Shown here in pieces: positions 34,642 through 43,089 of a stretch of DNA of 64,000 nucleotides (its first letter is position 1; each line of letters begins with the position of its first letter). The notes under the pieces were generated by a model. It had not been told where the DNA came from. It saw only the letters and a program-made list of their open reading frames with translations, and ran no database searches. The translations under genes were made by a program, and so were the position numbers. This DNA comes from Oscillospiraceae bacterium (GTDB lineage Bacteria; Bacillota; Clostridia; Oscillospirales; Ruminococcaceae), in contig JAFTVU010000015.1 of assembly GCA_017465665.1 (NCBI GenBank), forward strand, positions 47,146 through 111,145. Direction: 5' to 3'.

Positions 34642-34886
34642 CATTTTAACTCCCGCGATCATTTCGGTTTTCGCAGAAAATCGCAGTCGCTCCGACTGCG
34701 AAGAAATGATTGCAGCGTGACCGCCTTGCGGTCATGCGTTCACTTTAGACTTAATCAGTAACATTTTAACTACAGCGATCATTTCGGTTTTCGTAGAAAA
34801 TCGCAGTCGCTCCGACTGCGAAGAAATGATTGCAGCGTGACCGCCTGCGGTCATGCGTTCATTTCGGTTTTCGCAGAGAATCGCTG
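34633..34886 (+). repeat. Tandem 120-bp palindromic repeat, two full copies and a partial third
   Basis: Copy A begins in the last codons of the PPi-PFK (34633) and copy B at 34753, a 120-bp period with few mismatches over about 110 bp; a third fragment covers about 34861-34886. Each copy holds a long stem (34658-34665 with 34703-34710) enclosing a perfect 9-bp hairpin (34681-34689/34693-34701), then a GACCGC/GCGGTC hairpin. The repeat has copied the end of the upstream gene. It may be a REP- or MITE-like element, a terminator array or an RNA-processing site. Confidence 0.85.
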
Positions 34887-34902
34887 TACAACTCAAAGAT
34901 AA

Positions 34903-34926
34903 ATCCCCTCTCAGACGAGAGGGGAT
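34903..34926. terminator. Bidirectional terminator between PPi-PFK and the anti-sigma gene
   Basis: Perfect 10-bp arms with a 4-nt loop between convergent genes; the plus strand continues CTGTTTTA and the minus strand TTATCTTT. Confidence 0.85.
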
Positions 34927-34931
34927 CTGTT

Positions 34932-36056
34932 TTATGCGAGGGGGTATTCTGTACTGTTGATAGAAAGTGCGGTTACTGTTGAGAGGTCGACGGCTGTTTC
35001 CGTCGGGTCGGTCATGGGTCTGTATTCAAGATCCATTACGAAAGTGACAGAGCTACCGTCACGCACCATATTATAACCACTAAGGAATACAGGAATATCC
35101 GTGCCGTCATTTCTGATGAGCTTTACATCATTATTGCACATGAACGTGCTTACAGTGTAATCCTCCCAGTTATAGCCCTCAACAAAGCTGAAGCTGCCGT
35201 GCAGCATTCCCTCGTTGGGTCGGATATCTATTGCCGTTATTATAGTTTCAAGTGGAATATCCCTGCCTGTGGGAAGCTCGGTCTCTGTTTCGGAAAAGGC
35301 ACTGATATTATAGAGTATCTCGCAGGGTGCGGAAACATCAGCCGCTGTGAGCTGTTCAAGGGACTTTTCGGATGGAACATAGGTGAACTCTATCTGAATA
35401 TCAAACCCATCACTGTCAGGTGTAAAACCGTAATCATCAAGGCTCATGCTGATACGTTTGCCCGACAATACATCCTCGGATGAAAAATCATCTCTCTGCA
35501 TACTTATCTTCATAGTATAAGCAACCGAGTCTGTTTCGGTGTATTCTCCAGAATAACCAAGCTGAAGCGGCTTCGGCTCCATGCCGTCGTTATTATATGT
35601 CAGCTTCACATCACGTATATCAGGCATACTGATATCATGCGAGCGGGCAAGCTCCCTCATAGAGCCGCCGTCCTTTCGGGATATCTCAACGCTTGCGATG
35701 ATACTGTTTGCATTGCCTGTAACGCCGTTCAGCGACACATTGTAATTATTATCAGAGCAGGTTATAACCACATCACGCGCGTCACCGATAAGCTCATAGC
35801 CGAGCTGCTCGTTTTCAGCTACTATCCTGTTGCCGAACAGGGTGTCAAAATCCAGCAGACCTGTGACTGCTGCCGCTGTAGCTCCGCAGGCGAGCACCGC
35901 TACGGCTGCACACGCAATTACTATCGGCTTTCTGATGTTTATGGTCTTCTTTTCACTTTTCATATTTTCCGCCTTTCTGAGCGCCGCTTCCAGCAGCTCC
36001 TTATCGCTCATGGAGGAGGTTATCTTATCAAATAATCTGTTATATTCTTTTCTCAA
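34932..36056 (-). CDS. DUF4179-type anti-sigma factor
   Basis: 374 residues from a TTG at 36056, preceded by GGAGG 7 bases upstream. The TTG overlaps the TGA of the sigma gene (TTGA), so translation is coupled. A cytosolic N terminus (1-45, basic and helical) is followed by one membrane helix (about 46-66: IVIACAAVAVLACGATAAAV) and a large extracytoplasmic domain beginning LLDFDTLFGNRIVAENEQ, as in DUF4179 proteins. It probably holds the ECF sigma factor until an envelope signal is sensed. Confidence 0.82.
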   Translation of the reverse strand: MRKEYNRLFDKITSSMSDKELLEAALRKAENMKSEKKTINIRKPIVIACAAVAVLACGATAAAVTGLLDFDTLFGNRIVAENEQLGYELIGDARDVVITCSDNNYNVSLNGVTGNANSIIASVEISRKDGGSMRELARSHDISMPDIRDVKLTYNNDGMEPKPLQLGYSGEYTETDSVAYTMKISMQRDDFSSEDVLSGKRISMSLDDYGFTPDSDGFDIQIEFTYVPSEKSLEQLTAADVSAPCEILYNISAFSETETELPTGRDIPLETIITAIDIRPNEGMLHGSFSFVEGYNWEDYTVSTFMCNNDVKLIRNDGTDIPVFLSGYNMVRDGSSVTFVMDLEYRPMTDPTETAVDLSTVTALSINSTEYPLA

Positions 36057-36523
36057 AACAAATCCTCCTTTGAGAGCAGCTTTCTCAGCTGGCCGCGGGC
36101 ACGGGTGAGCTTCGTTCTTACTGCGGCGGAGGTGGTGTTCCTCAGCCGGGCTATCTCGTTTACGGTATAGCGCTCATAGTAGAACAGGTATATGATGATA
36201 CTGTAATCTGCTTTCAGCTTCTTTACGCTGTCCAGCAGCAGCTCTTCCCTGCTGCTTTCAAACGGGATATCATCAGTTAGCTCCGCGCGGTGTCTGCGCC
36301 AGCCTGACTTCAACAGATCCTTTGAAAGATTTATCGTAACTCGTATCAGCCACGCCTTTACGTTTTCATCTCTTTCAAAGGATATTTCGGAGATGTACAG
36401 CTTCATGAACGCGTCCTGCGTAATATCATCAGCGTCCTCGCGGTTCTTCACGATACTGTACGCAAGCCTGAACACAGTACTGCGATACTGTATTATGTAA
36501 TGCTCAAGCTGCTGTTCTGTCAT
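36053..36523 (-). CDS. ECF-subfamily RNA polymerase sigma factor
   Basis: 156 residues from the ATG at 36523 (MTEQQLEHYIIQYRSTVFRL), with AAAGGAG 9 bases upstream; longer frames run into the promoter. Region 2 reads LAYSIVKNREDADDITQDAFMKL and region 4 YYERYTVNEIARLRNTTSAA with VRTKLTRAR. This is a sigma-70 ECF protein of the SigW/SigV type. An ECF-like promoter lies 44 bp upstream, so it probably drives its own operon with the anti-sigma gene. Confidence 0.93.
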   Translation of the reverse strand: MTEQQLEHYIIQYRSTVFRLAYSIVKNREDADDITQDAFMKLYISEISFERDENVKAWLIRVTINLSKDLLKSGWRRHRAELTDDIPFESSREELLLDSVKKLKADYSIIIYLFYYERYTVNEIARLRNTTSAAVRTKLTRARGQLRKLLSKEDLF

Positions 36524-36566
36524 GCCATTCATCTCCTTTACTCTTAAAAGCGCTTTCATTAGATAA

Positions 36567-36593
36567 GACGATCTGAAAAGTAAAAATGTTTCA
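36567..36593 (-). promoter_or_regulatory. ECF-type autoregulated promoter
   Basis: Minus strand TGAAAC (36593-36588), 17 bp, CGTC (36570-36567) followed by TTAT. This matches the GAAAC-N16/17-CGTC pattern of ECF promoters and no sigma-A boxes are evident. Confidence 0.65.
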
Positions 36594-36605
36594 CTGAAAA
36601 TTTTT

Positions 36606-36630
36606 GCGCCTCTCCGCAATGGAAAGGCGC
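36606..36630. terminator. Hairpin at the end of the biosynthetic operon
   Basis: GCGCCT/AGGCGC arms extended by TCC/GGA lie directly after the ligase stop at 36636. There is no immediate U-run on the minus strand (AAAAATTTT follows), so termination is plausible but not certain. Confidence 0.45.
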
Positions 36631-36635
36631 AGCTT

Positions 36636-38063
36636 TTATTTCATTCTTGCTTCGATATTATCGCGGATGACTTCATATCCGCGTATCTTTGCGTACTTGG
36701 GAAGCTTCTCATTAACTTCACCTACCATCTGCTCACCATCGCATTCGGCAGAGGCAAACAGCGCCGCATGAATAGCTCCGTCACGCTCATACACCTTGAC
36801 CTTGTTAAGCTGCGGATATCCTGCAAACAGCGCTTCAAGCTCATCGGGGTATACGTTCTCGCCGTTGGAGAGCAGTATCATCCTGCGCTTTCTGCCTTTA
36901 AGATAAAGCTTTCTGCCGTCAAGGAAGCCGAGGTCGCCTGTTCTGAACCAGCCGTCCTCAGACAGAGCAGCTGATGTTGCAGACGGATCATTATAATAGC
37001 CTGCAAAGACATTACCGCCGCGGACGAGTATCTCGCCAACGCTGTATTTATCGGGCTCTGCTATCATGATATCCATGTTTTCCAGCACTGTACCGACGGA
37101 ATCAAAATCATCAGGATTCGTGTACTCGCAGCTTATAAGCGAGGAGGTTTCGGTAAGTCCGTAGGCTTCCAGAAGATTAAGACCATTTTGCTTGAGGAAC
37201 TCACGAATCTCAGGGCGCAGATAAGCTCCGCCGCTGAACAGATAACGTATATTTCCACCGAGCGCCGCCGCAGGAGGAATACCCTTTTCCTTGCATACTT
37301 CATACAACCTTTCATATATCAGCGGCACAGAGCAGAAAACAGTGGGCTTCACCATCTGCAGCTCCTCCATGATGAGCCGCGTATCAGAGCAGATGTATAT
37401 GCTCATTCCCGATATGAGCGAATAGAGGAAATTGCAGATACCGCCGTATGTATGGCTAAGCGGCAGAAAGAGATAATCCTTATCTTCTGAGGTAAACGGA
37501 GAGCGCTTTTTCAGGCAATCCCAGTACGCAAACATATTATCCTGCGAGAGCATGACCGCCTTTGGCATACCTGTTGTTCCCGATGAAAAGATTATCTTGC
37601 AGCATATATCCGTTGGTAAGGGTTCAGGCTGTACATTATCTTCATTTATCAGCACCGAAAGCTCATCGAAGCGGATATACTGAATATTGGGGAAACGCTC
37701 CCGAAGTACGTTTATATTATCCTCTTTGAGGGGCGAATATATCACAGCGGCTGCTTCAAGCAGCTCCGCGGCATTGATTAGGTCACGCGGCTGCCACTCC
37801 TTGGAAAGCGTTGCAGATACTCCCACATAGCCCATTACCGCTATATCTGTTATCATGTAGTTGTAGCTGTTCTCTCCGTAAAGGATAATATTCTTACCTG
37901 CAAGACCGCGGACCAGCAGAGCCGCAGCAAGCGCCCGTACATCATCCGCAAATTGCGAAAAAGTACGTCCGCAGAAGCTGTCGCCATGGCGCTCAAAAAT
38001 GTATTCCTTATTGCCAAAACGCTGAACTCCGCTGTTCAGAAGCTCATGTACAGAGTAGCTCAT
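36636..38063 (-). CDS. AMP-binding (acyl-CoA synthetase-like) enzyme, operon gene 8
   Basis: 475 residues with the ANL motifs IIFSSGTTGMPKAVMLS, the aromatic site LPLSHTYGG, EAYGLTETSS and GWFRTGDLGFLDG, and hinge KGRKRRMILLSNGENVYPDE. It should adenylate a carboxylate, most like medium or long-chain fatty acyl ligases. The protein ends shortly after the start of the small C-terminal domain (NIEARMK), so the usual TGK catalytic loop is shortened. Its ATG overlaps the stop of the other ligase (ATGA). No carrier protein gene is nearby. The last gene of the eight-gene operon. Confidence 0.9.
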   Translation of the reverse strand: MSYSVHELLNSGVQRFGNKEYIFERHGDSFCGRTFSQFADDVRALAAALLVRGLAGKNIILYGENSYNYMITDIAVMGYVGVSATLSKEWQPRDLINAAELLEAAAVIYSPLKEDNINVLRERFPNIQYIRFDELSVLINEDNVQPEPLPTDICCKIIFSSGTTGMPKAVMLSQDNMFAYWDCLKKRSPFTSEDKDYLFLPLSHTYGGICNFLYSLISGMSIYICSDTRLIMEELQMVKPTVFCSVPLIYERLYEVCKEKGIPPAAALGGNIRYLFSGGAYLRPEIREFLKQNGLNLLEAYGLTETSSLISCEYTNPDDFDSVGTVLENMDIMIAEPDKYSVGEILVRGGNVFAGYYNDPSATSAALSEDGWFRTGDLGFLDGRKLYLKGRKRRMILLSNGENVYPDELEALFAGYPQLNKVKVYERDGAIHAALFASAECDGEQMVGEVNEKLPKYAKIRGYEVIRDNIEARMK

Positions 38064-39496
38064 TTTAGTTGCTCCTTTAGCTTATCGTAGTTTATCTTGG
38101 TGTGATGCTTGACATCACAGGGTATCTTTTTTATGATCTGCACCTCTGCGGTAATTCCCTGCTCCTGCAAAAAGGACTTTACGGCAGCGCAATCAACAGG
38201 TATGACGCCTCTTTGCAGCACCGCGTAGATCCCGCCGTTATGCTGTAATACAGCACATTTCGGTATATCGGGAAATGCGGCTATTATCTGCTGCTCAATG
38301 CAGTTGCTATAGATACGCTTGCCGCTGAGCTCGATGTATCTGCGGCTTTTCCCGTGGAAGTAAAGCACACCGTTTTCCTCAGCCGCGATATCATTGGTAT
38401 GATGCCACAGTGTACCCTCTATGTCCGTTTCCTTGGTGGATGGATCGCTGATGAGATAGCTTTCCAGCATTGCCGCGCTTGTTACAAGTATCTCTCCGTC
38501 ATCAGACAGTCTGACACGAACTCCGTTTACAGGTCTGCCGAGAATAGAGCGCTGCTCTGTTTCAAGCACAGATATAAAATCATCTATATCGGCAACAGCG
38601 ATTATGCTGCATTCCGTAGAGCCGTATATCAGCCTGCAGGCGCAATCGGGATATTTACTGCGTATATAACGTGCCTCGTAAAGATTCAGTATAGCGCCTC
38701 CGAAATAGAGTGTTTTCAGCTCAGGGAAAATGTTATCGGCTTTCATGCAGAAATCGGGCGAGGTTATTATCATGCTGACAGGCTCATCACAAAACAATCT
38801 AAGCAGCCTGTTAATCTTTTTCGCTGACCATCTGCCTAAATTAAGCTGCGGCATTACAGTTGTGTAGCCGTTGAGTATATTGGCGAAAATGTAGATATAG
38901 GATGTGGTAAGAACAGTCTGGTGTCCATCCGCATCGATATTGCTGTTGATAAGCTCAAACTGATGCATGAGATCGCGGTGGGTACGCAAAGCGATCTTAG
39001 GCTTTCCTGTTGAGCCTGTTGTCATTGTCAGCAGTGCGGTAACATCTTCTGATATATCTGATACGGCTGTATCGACCGCAGAAAAGTCTTCAGCCTTATC
39101 AATATTTATGATTCTTTTTACCTTGTTTATCTCTCTGAAAAAAACTCGGATATGCTTTGTCTTATCCGATACCAGCAGCATATCGGGCTTGTAATCCTCA
39201 AAGACACTATGCAGGCTTTCCTGCTTTGCCCAGATATCCACATACATTATGGACGCACCGATCTCAAGTGCGGCAAGCATGAATACACACAGCTTATACG
39301 AGGACGAAGCAAATGCAAGTATCCTGTCGCCCTGATTTACTCCGCAACTGACAAGATATGCACGCATACTGTGAACATCGCTGTGAAGCTCAGAGAAAGT
39401 GCGTCTGCATACACGATCGCCGCTGCGATATACAACAGCCGTTACATCACTGTTATCACAACAGACCTGCTCAAAACGCTCAACTATCCTGCTCAT
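38060..39496 (-). CDS. AMP-binding enzyme, OleC-like, operon gene 7
   Basis: 478 residues from the ATG at 39496, inside the end of the BtaA-like gene (17-bp overlap). The ANL P-loop is MTTGSTGKPKIALRTH; RLIYGSTECSIIAVADIDDF and a C-terminal DVKHHTKINYDKL follow. The fusion of these features is closest to the OleC group, known to make beta-lactones from beta-hydroxy acids, and related fatty acyl-AMP ligases. The C-terminal Lys (KINYDKL) is present, unlike in the partner ligase, so this copy may be the fully active one. Substrate unknown. Confidence 0.88.
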   Translation of the reverse strand: MSRIVERFEQVCCDNSDVTAVVYRSGDRVCRRTFSELHSDVHSMRAYLVSCGVNQGDRILAFASSSYKLCVFMLAALEIGASIMYVDIWAKQESLHSVFEDYKPDMLLVSDKTKHIRVFFREINKVKRIINIDKAEDFSAVDTAVSDISEDVTALLTMTTGSTGKPKIALRTHRDLMHQFELINSNIDADGHQTVLTTSYIYIFANILNGYTTVMPQLNLGRWSAKKINRLLRLFCDEPVSMIITSPDFCMKADNIFPELKTLYFGGAILNLYEARYIRSKYPDCACRLIYGSTECSIIAVADIDDFISVLETEQRSILGRPVNGVRVRLSDDGEILVTSAAMLESYLISDPSTKETDIEGTLWHHTNDIAAEENGVLYFHGKSRRYIELSGKRIYSNCIEQQIIAAFPDIPKCAVLQHNGGIYAVLQRGVIPVDCAAVKSFLQEQGITAEVQIIKKIPCDVKHHTKINYDKLKEQLK

Positions 39497-40565
39497 GCTT
39501 GTCCGCCTTTCTGTAAAGCCTGAAATCACGGTAGAACCAGGAGTTATTCTTTCTGAACAGACGCTCGGAAAGCTCTGTATCGCAGGTCAGAATATCGTCG
39601 GGATAACGTCTGTTCTGCATATTCCAGTAGGCTACTCTGCCATTCGCGGATAGCATTCTGCTAAGGAGCAGCTTGCTTTCAGAAAACTCCTCATCGCTCA
39701 TATACTCAAAGATATCGGATAGATTGGCGAAATCGATATTTTCCGTGGGGATGGCACTTAGATCACCATGTATGAGAGTTATCCTGTCAAGATTGCGGCG
39801 GATGATATCGTAATACTCACGGCGCAGATAAAGCGGCAGAGAGCGCGGAGCATATCCTCCGCAGACAATATAATTGATGTACGGATTATCAGCGTTTAGC
39901 GTGTTATAAACTCCGAACTCAAAGCGGCCGCGGATGTCGTTGCCGCTCTGCTCCTTTTCATCCACATGATCGTAAAAGCTGGAATCACGCCCGAGCCTGC
40001 CCATTACCTTGTAGCCGAAATAAATACTGAATATCGCTTTCATGCGGCGGTTGTTTATGCGTGTATCATAGAACCTTCGCTGCTCTTCCATATCATCCAT
40101 ACGGGCAAAGGTGCGGTAATCCTTTCGTGTGGATATAAGAGGAATAATGCGCTCTCTGAATATCCTGAAGAAATGCTCGAACTTGCCGCAGTGGATAACA
40201 CCGCCCGATATGATATCAGGGTTGCTGTCAAAATACATGAGCGCTTCCTCGGAAAGGTATGCGCGTACCTTGCTGTATAGCGGCAGACGCTCTCCCCTGC
40301 GTACTCCTAAAAGGGTCAGAGTTTCCTTGTAGCTGAGGCAACGGAAGCACGCCATCTTGAGCTCGCAGCAATGGAGCTGTGTGGGGTTTACATCAAAGGC
40401 ATATATCCTTTCGGGCTCGTTTATGAGCATGGCAAGCGTGTTGTCGCCTGCCGAGGCTATAGATATTCCCGTTTCACCGCGCCTGATATCCAGCGCTTCA
40501 AGCAGGATACGGGTATCCTCCCAGCAGTTTGAATAGCGTATAAAAGAGAAATCAGCCTTGCTCAT
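39480..40565 (-). CDS. BtaA-like (DUF3419) SAM 3-amino-3-carboxypropyl transferase, operon gene 6
   Basis: 361 residues with family blocks FIRYSNCWEDTRILLEAL, SIASAGDNTLAMLI, AFDVNPTQLHCCELK, GVIHCGKFEHFFRIFRE, GRDSSFYDHV, FANLSDIFEYMS and VAYWNMQNRR. BtaA proteins move the 3-amino-3-carboxypropyl group of SAM onto diacylglycerol, the first step of betaine lipids. No BtaB N-methyltransferase is present here, so a betaine lipid is not the obvious product; the acceptor may be another lipid or small molecule. It overlaps the dikinase gene by 14 bp and the next ligase by 17 bp. Confidence 0.88.
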   Translation of the reverse strand: MSKADFSFIRYSNCWEDTRILLEALDIRRGETGISIASAGDNTLAMLINEPERIYAFDVNPTQLHCCELKMACFRCLSYKETLTLLGVRRGERLPLYSKVRAYLSEEALMYFDSNPDIISGGVIHCGKFEHFFRIFRERIIPLISTRKDYRTFARMDDMEEQRRFYDTRINNRRMKAIFSIYFGYKVMGRLGRDSSFYDHVDEKEQSGNDIRGRFEFGVYNTLNADNPYINYIVCGGYAPRSLPLYLRREYYDIIRRNLDRITLIHGDLSAIPTENIDFANLSDIFEYMSDEEFSESKLLLSRMLSANGRVAYWNMQNRRYPDDILTCDTELSERLFRKNNSWFYRDFRLYRKADKHEQDS

Positions 40566-43089
40566 CAGTATCTCCTATTATCTCGACAGTGCCGTTTATA
40601 CCGTCTACGCGCACCCTCATTCCGTCCTTGACTATATTTGTGAGTCCGCGTATGCCTGCAACAAGGGTCATTCCCATCTCTCGTGCTACCACAGCCGAAT
40701 GCGACAGCACACTGCCTCGCTCGATAATTATTGCTTTCGCCATAGGGAAAAGCACTGTCCATCCCGGATCGGTGCGCTTTGCCATGAGGATATAGCCCTC
40801 TACATCCGCGCCTGTAGGATCTTCAACCAGCCTTACGATTCCCTCGATGACCTCACCGCCGCCTGCAACTCCGCGCAGAACACCATCAGCACAGGTCTCC
40901 TGACGGGAATAGATGGGCACCATATTTTCCTCGCTAACGTCACCGTAAAAGTACATACGCTCGTATATTGGACGGCTCTTGTTCTGCTCATACTCTGCAC
41001 GGCGTTGTGTTATCTTCTCGCGCAGAAGCTCGGTGCTGTCGCCGTAGCCCTTGACTATTGCGGATATCTCGGACTTTGTGAGGAAGAAGATATCGCGGAA
41101 ATGCGCGAGAACGCCGTCCTCTGCAAGATTTTTACCGATGCGGAGATAGATATTGCGTACAACGGAATATATGTATGTACGTCTCAGTCGCAGAGATTCT
41201 CTGTTGCGTATAAAGAACTTTGTTACATTTAAAAGCAACGCAATGAACGGTCTTTTGAATACGTTAAAGTTTGATAGCAGCGCCTTTTCAGCGTTGGCGT
41301 CAGCTGCACCGCCGTATTCGGGGAGCTGCTCACATTTGAGATAACCGCGGATTGTATCCAAAAGGAAAGAGCGATCCTCAAACAGCGTTACGGTCTCCAG
41401 CTTCAGCTCCTCCATAGTTCTTGCTCCGTAGCGGTAGATATATTCCTGTATCATGCGGAATACAGGCTCTTCTCCGCCAAGCCTTGCCGTTATCGTATCG
41501 TTATCCGAGGTAAAAAGAGCGGTCAGCTCGGGGCTTTGCTTTATCTCCTCCACGATGTTCAGCAGCATCGCGCTCTGCTCAGCGCTTTCCACATTTCCCT
41601 GCTTACTAATGCAGCTGCTGATAAGACCCTCATATCCATCAACATTCTTCTTTTTCAGCTGCTCTGTCAGCATACCGTAGAATATCATAGCGCCCATATC
41701 GTTTGCGATGGGTGTGATGAAATCGTCCAGTATCTCATGCTCAAGGGTGTCGTAGATACCCAGCACCTCAACGTTCGTCATTCCATCAAAGGTCTTGCCG
41801 TAATACGGACCTGTAACCTCATTGAAGCGCTTTATGAAGCGGGCGCTGTCCTTTTTCATGCGCATAAGCTTACGAATAAAGCTTACATAGATGCGTACAA
41901 GCCTTGTTTTTGCACCCAGCTCTGATTCATGGATGGTAGTCTTTACACCCATCATATTTTCCATGTACTGCTTATTCTTCTGATAGCCAGGATACAGCGC
42001 CGTCATCTTGTACCAGCTGTTAAGGCGGTAATATATCTTGTTCTCATAGAAGTTCAGCATATTATCAAGATCAGCACCGATAGACTCTATCGCGTCCTCG
42101 CTTACATAAAAGCTGCGGAGCGTCTGTCGGTATATCTTGGCATAGACCTCGCGCGCAAAGGTAAAGGTCAGCGGTGTGGTCACTCCCGAATAGCTTTCGA
42201 TTATGTTGGAATTATCCAGCACTGTGCGGAACTTATCCTTATCGATATGGGAATATGTGGTTATCAGACGGCACTGGAGGATTGATACCTCGCCATCCTT
42301 TATGCAGAACTCTATATCGCAGCCGCGGCGCGGAGAATAGCTTTTTTCTATGCGCTGAGCTTCCTTATAAAGCTTCAGCACCATCTCATCGGAAAGCTTT
42401 GCTGCGGCTTCATTACGGCTTATTATCTCATCTGTACACGCTACCACATAATCTGAGCTGTCAGATTCGCCCGAAACAAGGCTCTCGCCTAAGCCCTCAA
42501 CAACGCTTATAAGCATTTCATCTGGGTCGTTCGTGCGAGGATCGGTGGTGAAGATAACGCCTGAATAGTCCGCCTCGACCATACGCTGCACAATGACCGC
42601 TACACTGATATCAGGCGTGATAAGCCCGTTGTTTGCGCGGTACTCCATTATACGTTCCGAGAAACAGGAAAGATAGCATTTCTTGACCGCTTCAAGGATA
42701 TCGTCGATACCCCTGACATTCAGATAGCTCTCCATCATGCCTGCAAAGGAATACTTTTCTCCATCCTCATCAGTGGCGCTGGAACGGACAGAAACAGCGC
42801 TGTCGCTACCGAGGGCGCTCAGCATTTCCGAAACGGCAGCGCGTGTTGCTTCGGTAAAATCACAGCCTGATATAATCTCAATAACTGCGCTGCGGCTGTT
42901 TTCGTCATACTCGGAAAGCAGAGAGCGGTATTCAGTTATGCTATCGCCAAGAAATTCATTGAATATATCTGCGGACAGCACAAAGAGATCGGGCACGTTT
43001 GCCCCGATATCACAGAGATGTACAAGGTTATATGCCTTGCCGCCAAGCTTATCGGCGGTGACAGGAGAATCAACAGGTAAACAGTTCAT
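40552..43089 (-). CDS. PEP-synthase/rifampin-phosphotransferase-like dikinase, operon gene 5
   Basis: 845 residues. The N-terminal ATP-grasp domain (about 1-290) has LGGKAYNLVHL, VSVRSSATDEDGEKYSFAGM and DIEFCIKDGEVSILQCR. A helical middle domain (about 300-720) follows, then the swivelling His domain with ERGSVLSHSAVVAREMG (His797). The PEP-binding barrel of true PEP synthase is absent. This layout is that of rifampin phosphotransferase, which uses ATP to phosphorylate a small molecule through a phospho-His, giving AMP and Pi. Here it probably phosphorylates a pathway intermediate. It overlaps both neighbours (ATGA upstream). Confidence 0.9.
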   Translation of the reverse strand: MNCLPVDSPVTADKLGGKAYNLVHLCDIGANVPDLFVLSADIFNEFLGDSITEYRSLLSEYDENSRSAVIEIISGCDFTEATRAAVSEMLSALGSDSAVSVRSSATDEDGEKYSFAGMMESYLNVRGIDDILEAVKKCYLSCFSERIMEYRANNGLITPDISVAVIVQRMVEADYSGVIFTTDPRTNDPDEMLISVVEGLGESLVSGESDSSDYVVACTDEIISRNEAAAKLSDEMVLKLYKEAQRIEKSYSPRRGCDIEFCIKDGEVSILQCRLITTYSHIDKDKFRTVLDNSNIIESYSGVTTPLTFTFAREVYAKIYRQTLRSFYVSEDAIESIGADLDNMLNFYENKIYYRLNSWYKMTALYPGYQKNKQYMENMMGVKTTIHESELGAKTRLVRIYVSFIRKLMRMKKDSARFIKRFNEVTGPYYGKTFDGMTNVEVLGIYDTLEHEILDDFITPIANDMGAMIFYGMLTEQLKKKNVDGYEGLISSCISKQGNVESAEQSAMLLNIVEEIKQSPELTALFTSDNDTITARLGGEEPVFRMIQEYIYRYGARTMEELKLETVTLFEDRSFLLDTIRGYLKCEQLPEYGGAADANAEKALLSNFNVFKRPFIALLLNVTKFFIRNRESLRLRRTYIYSVVRNIYLRIGKNLAEDGVLAHFRDIFFLTKSEISAIVKGYGDSTELLREKITQRRAEYEQNKSRPIYERMYFYGDVSEENMVPIYSRQETCADGVLRGVAGGGEVIEGIVRLVEDPTGADVEGYILMAKRTDPGWTVLFPMAKAIIIERGSVLSHSAVVAREMGMTLVAGIRGLTNIVKDGMRVRVDGINGTVEIIGDTDEQG

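Noticed and set aside
34633-34886. CRISPR array
   Set aside because: The 120-bp units are adjacent copies without spacers, and no cas gene is present.
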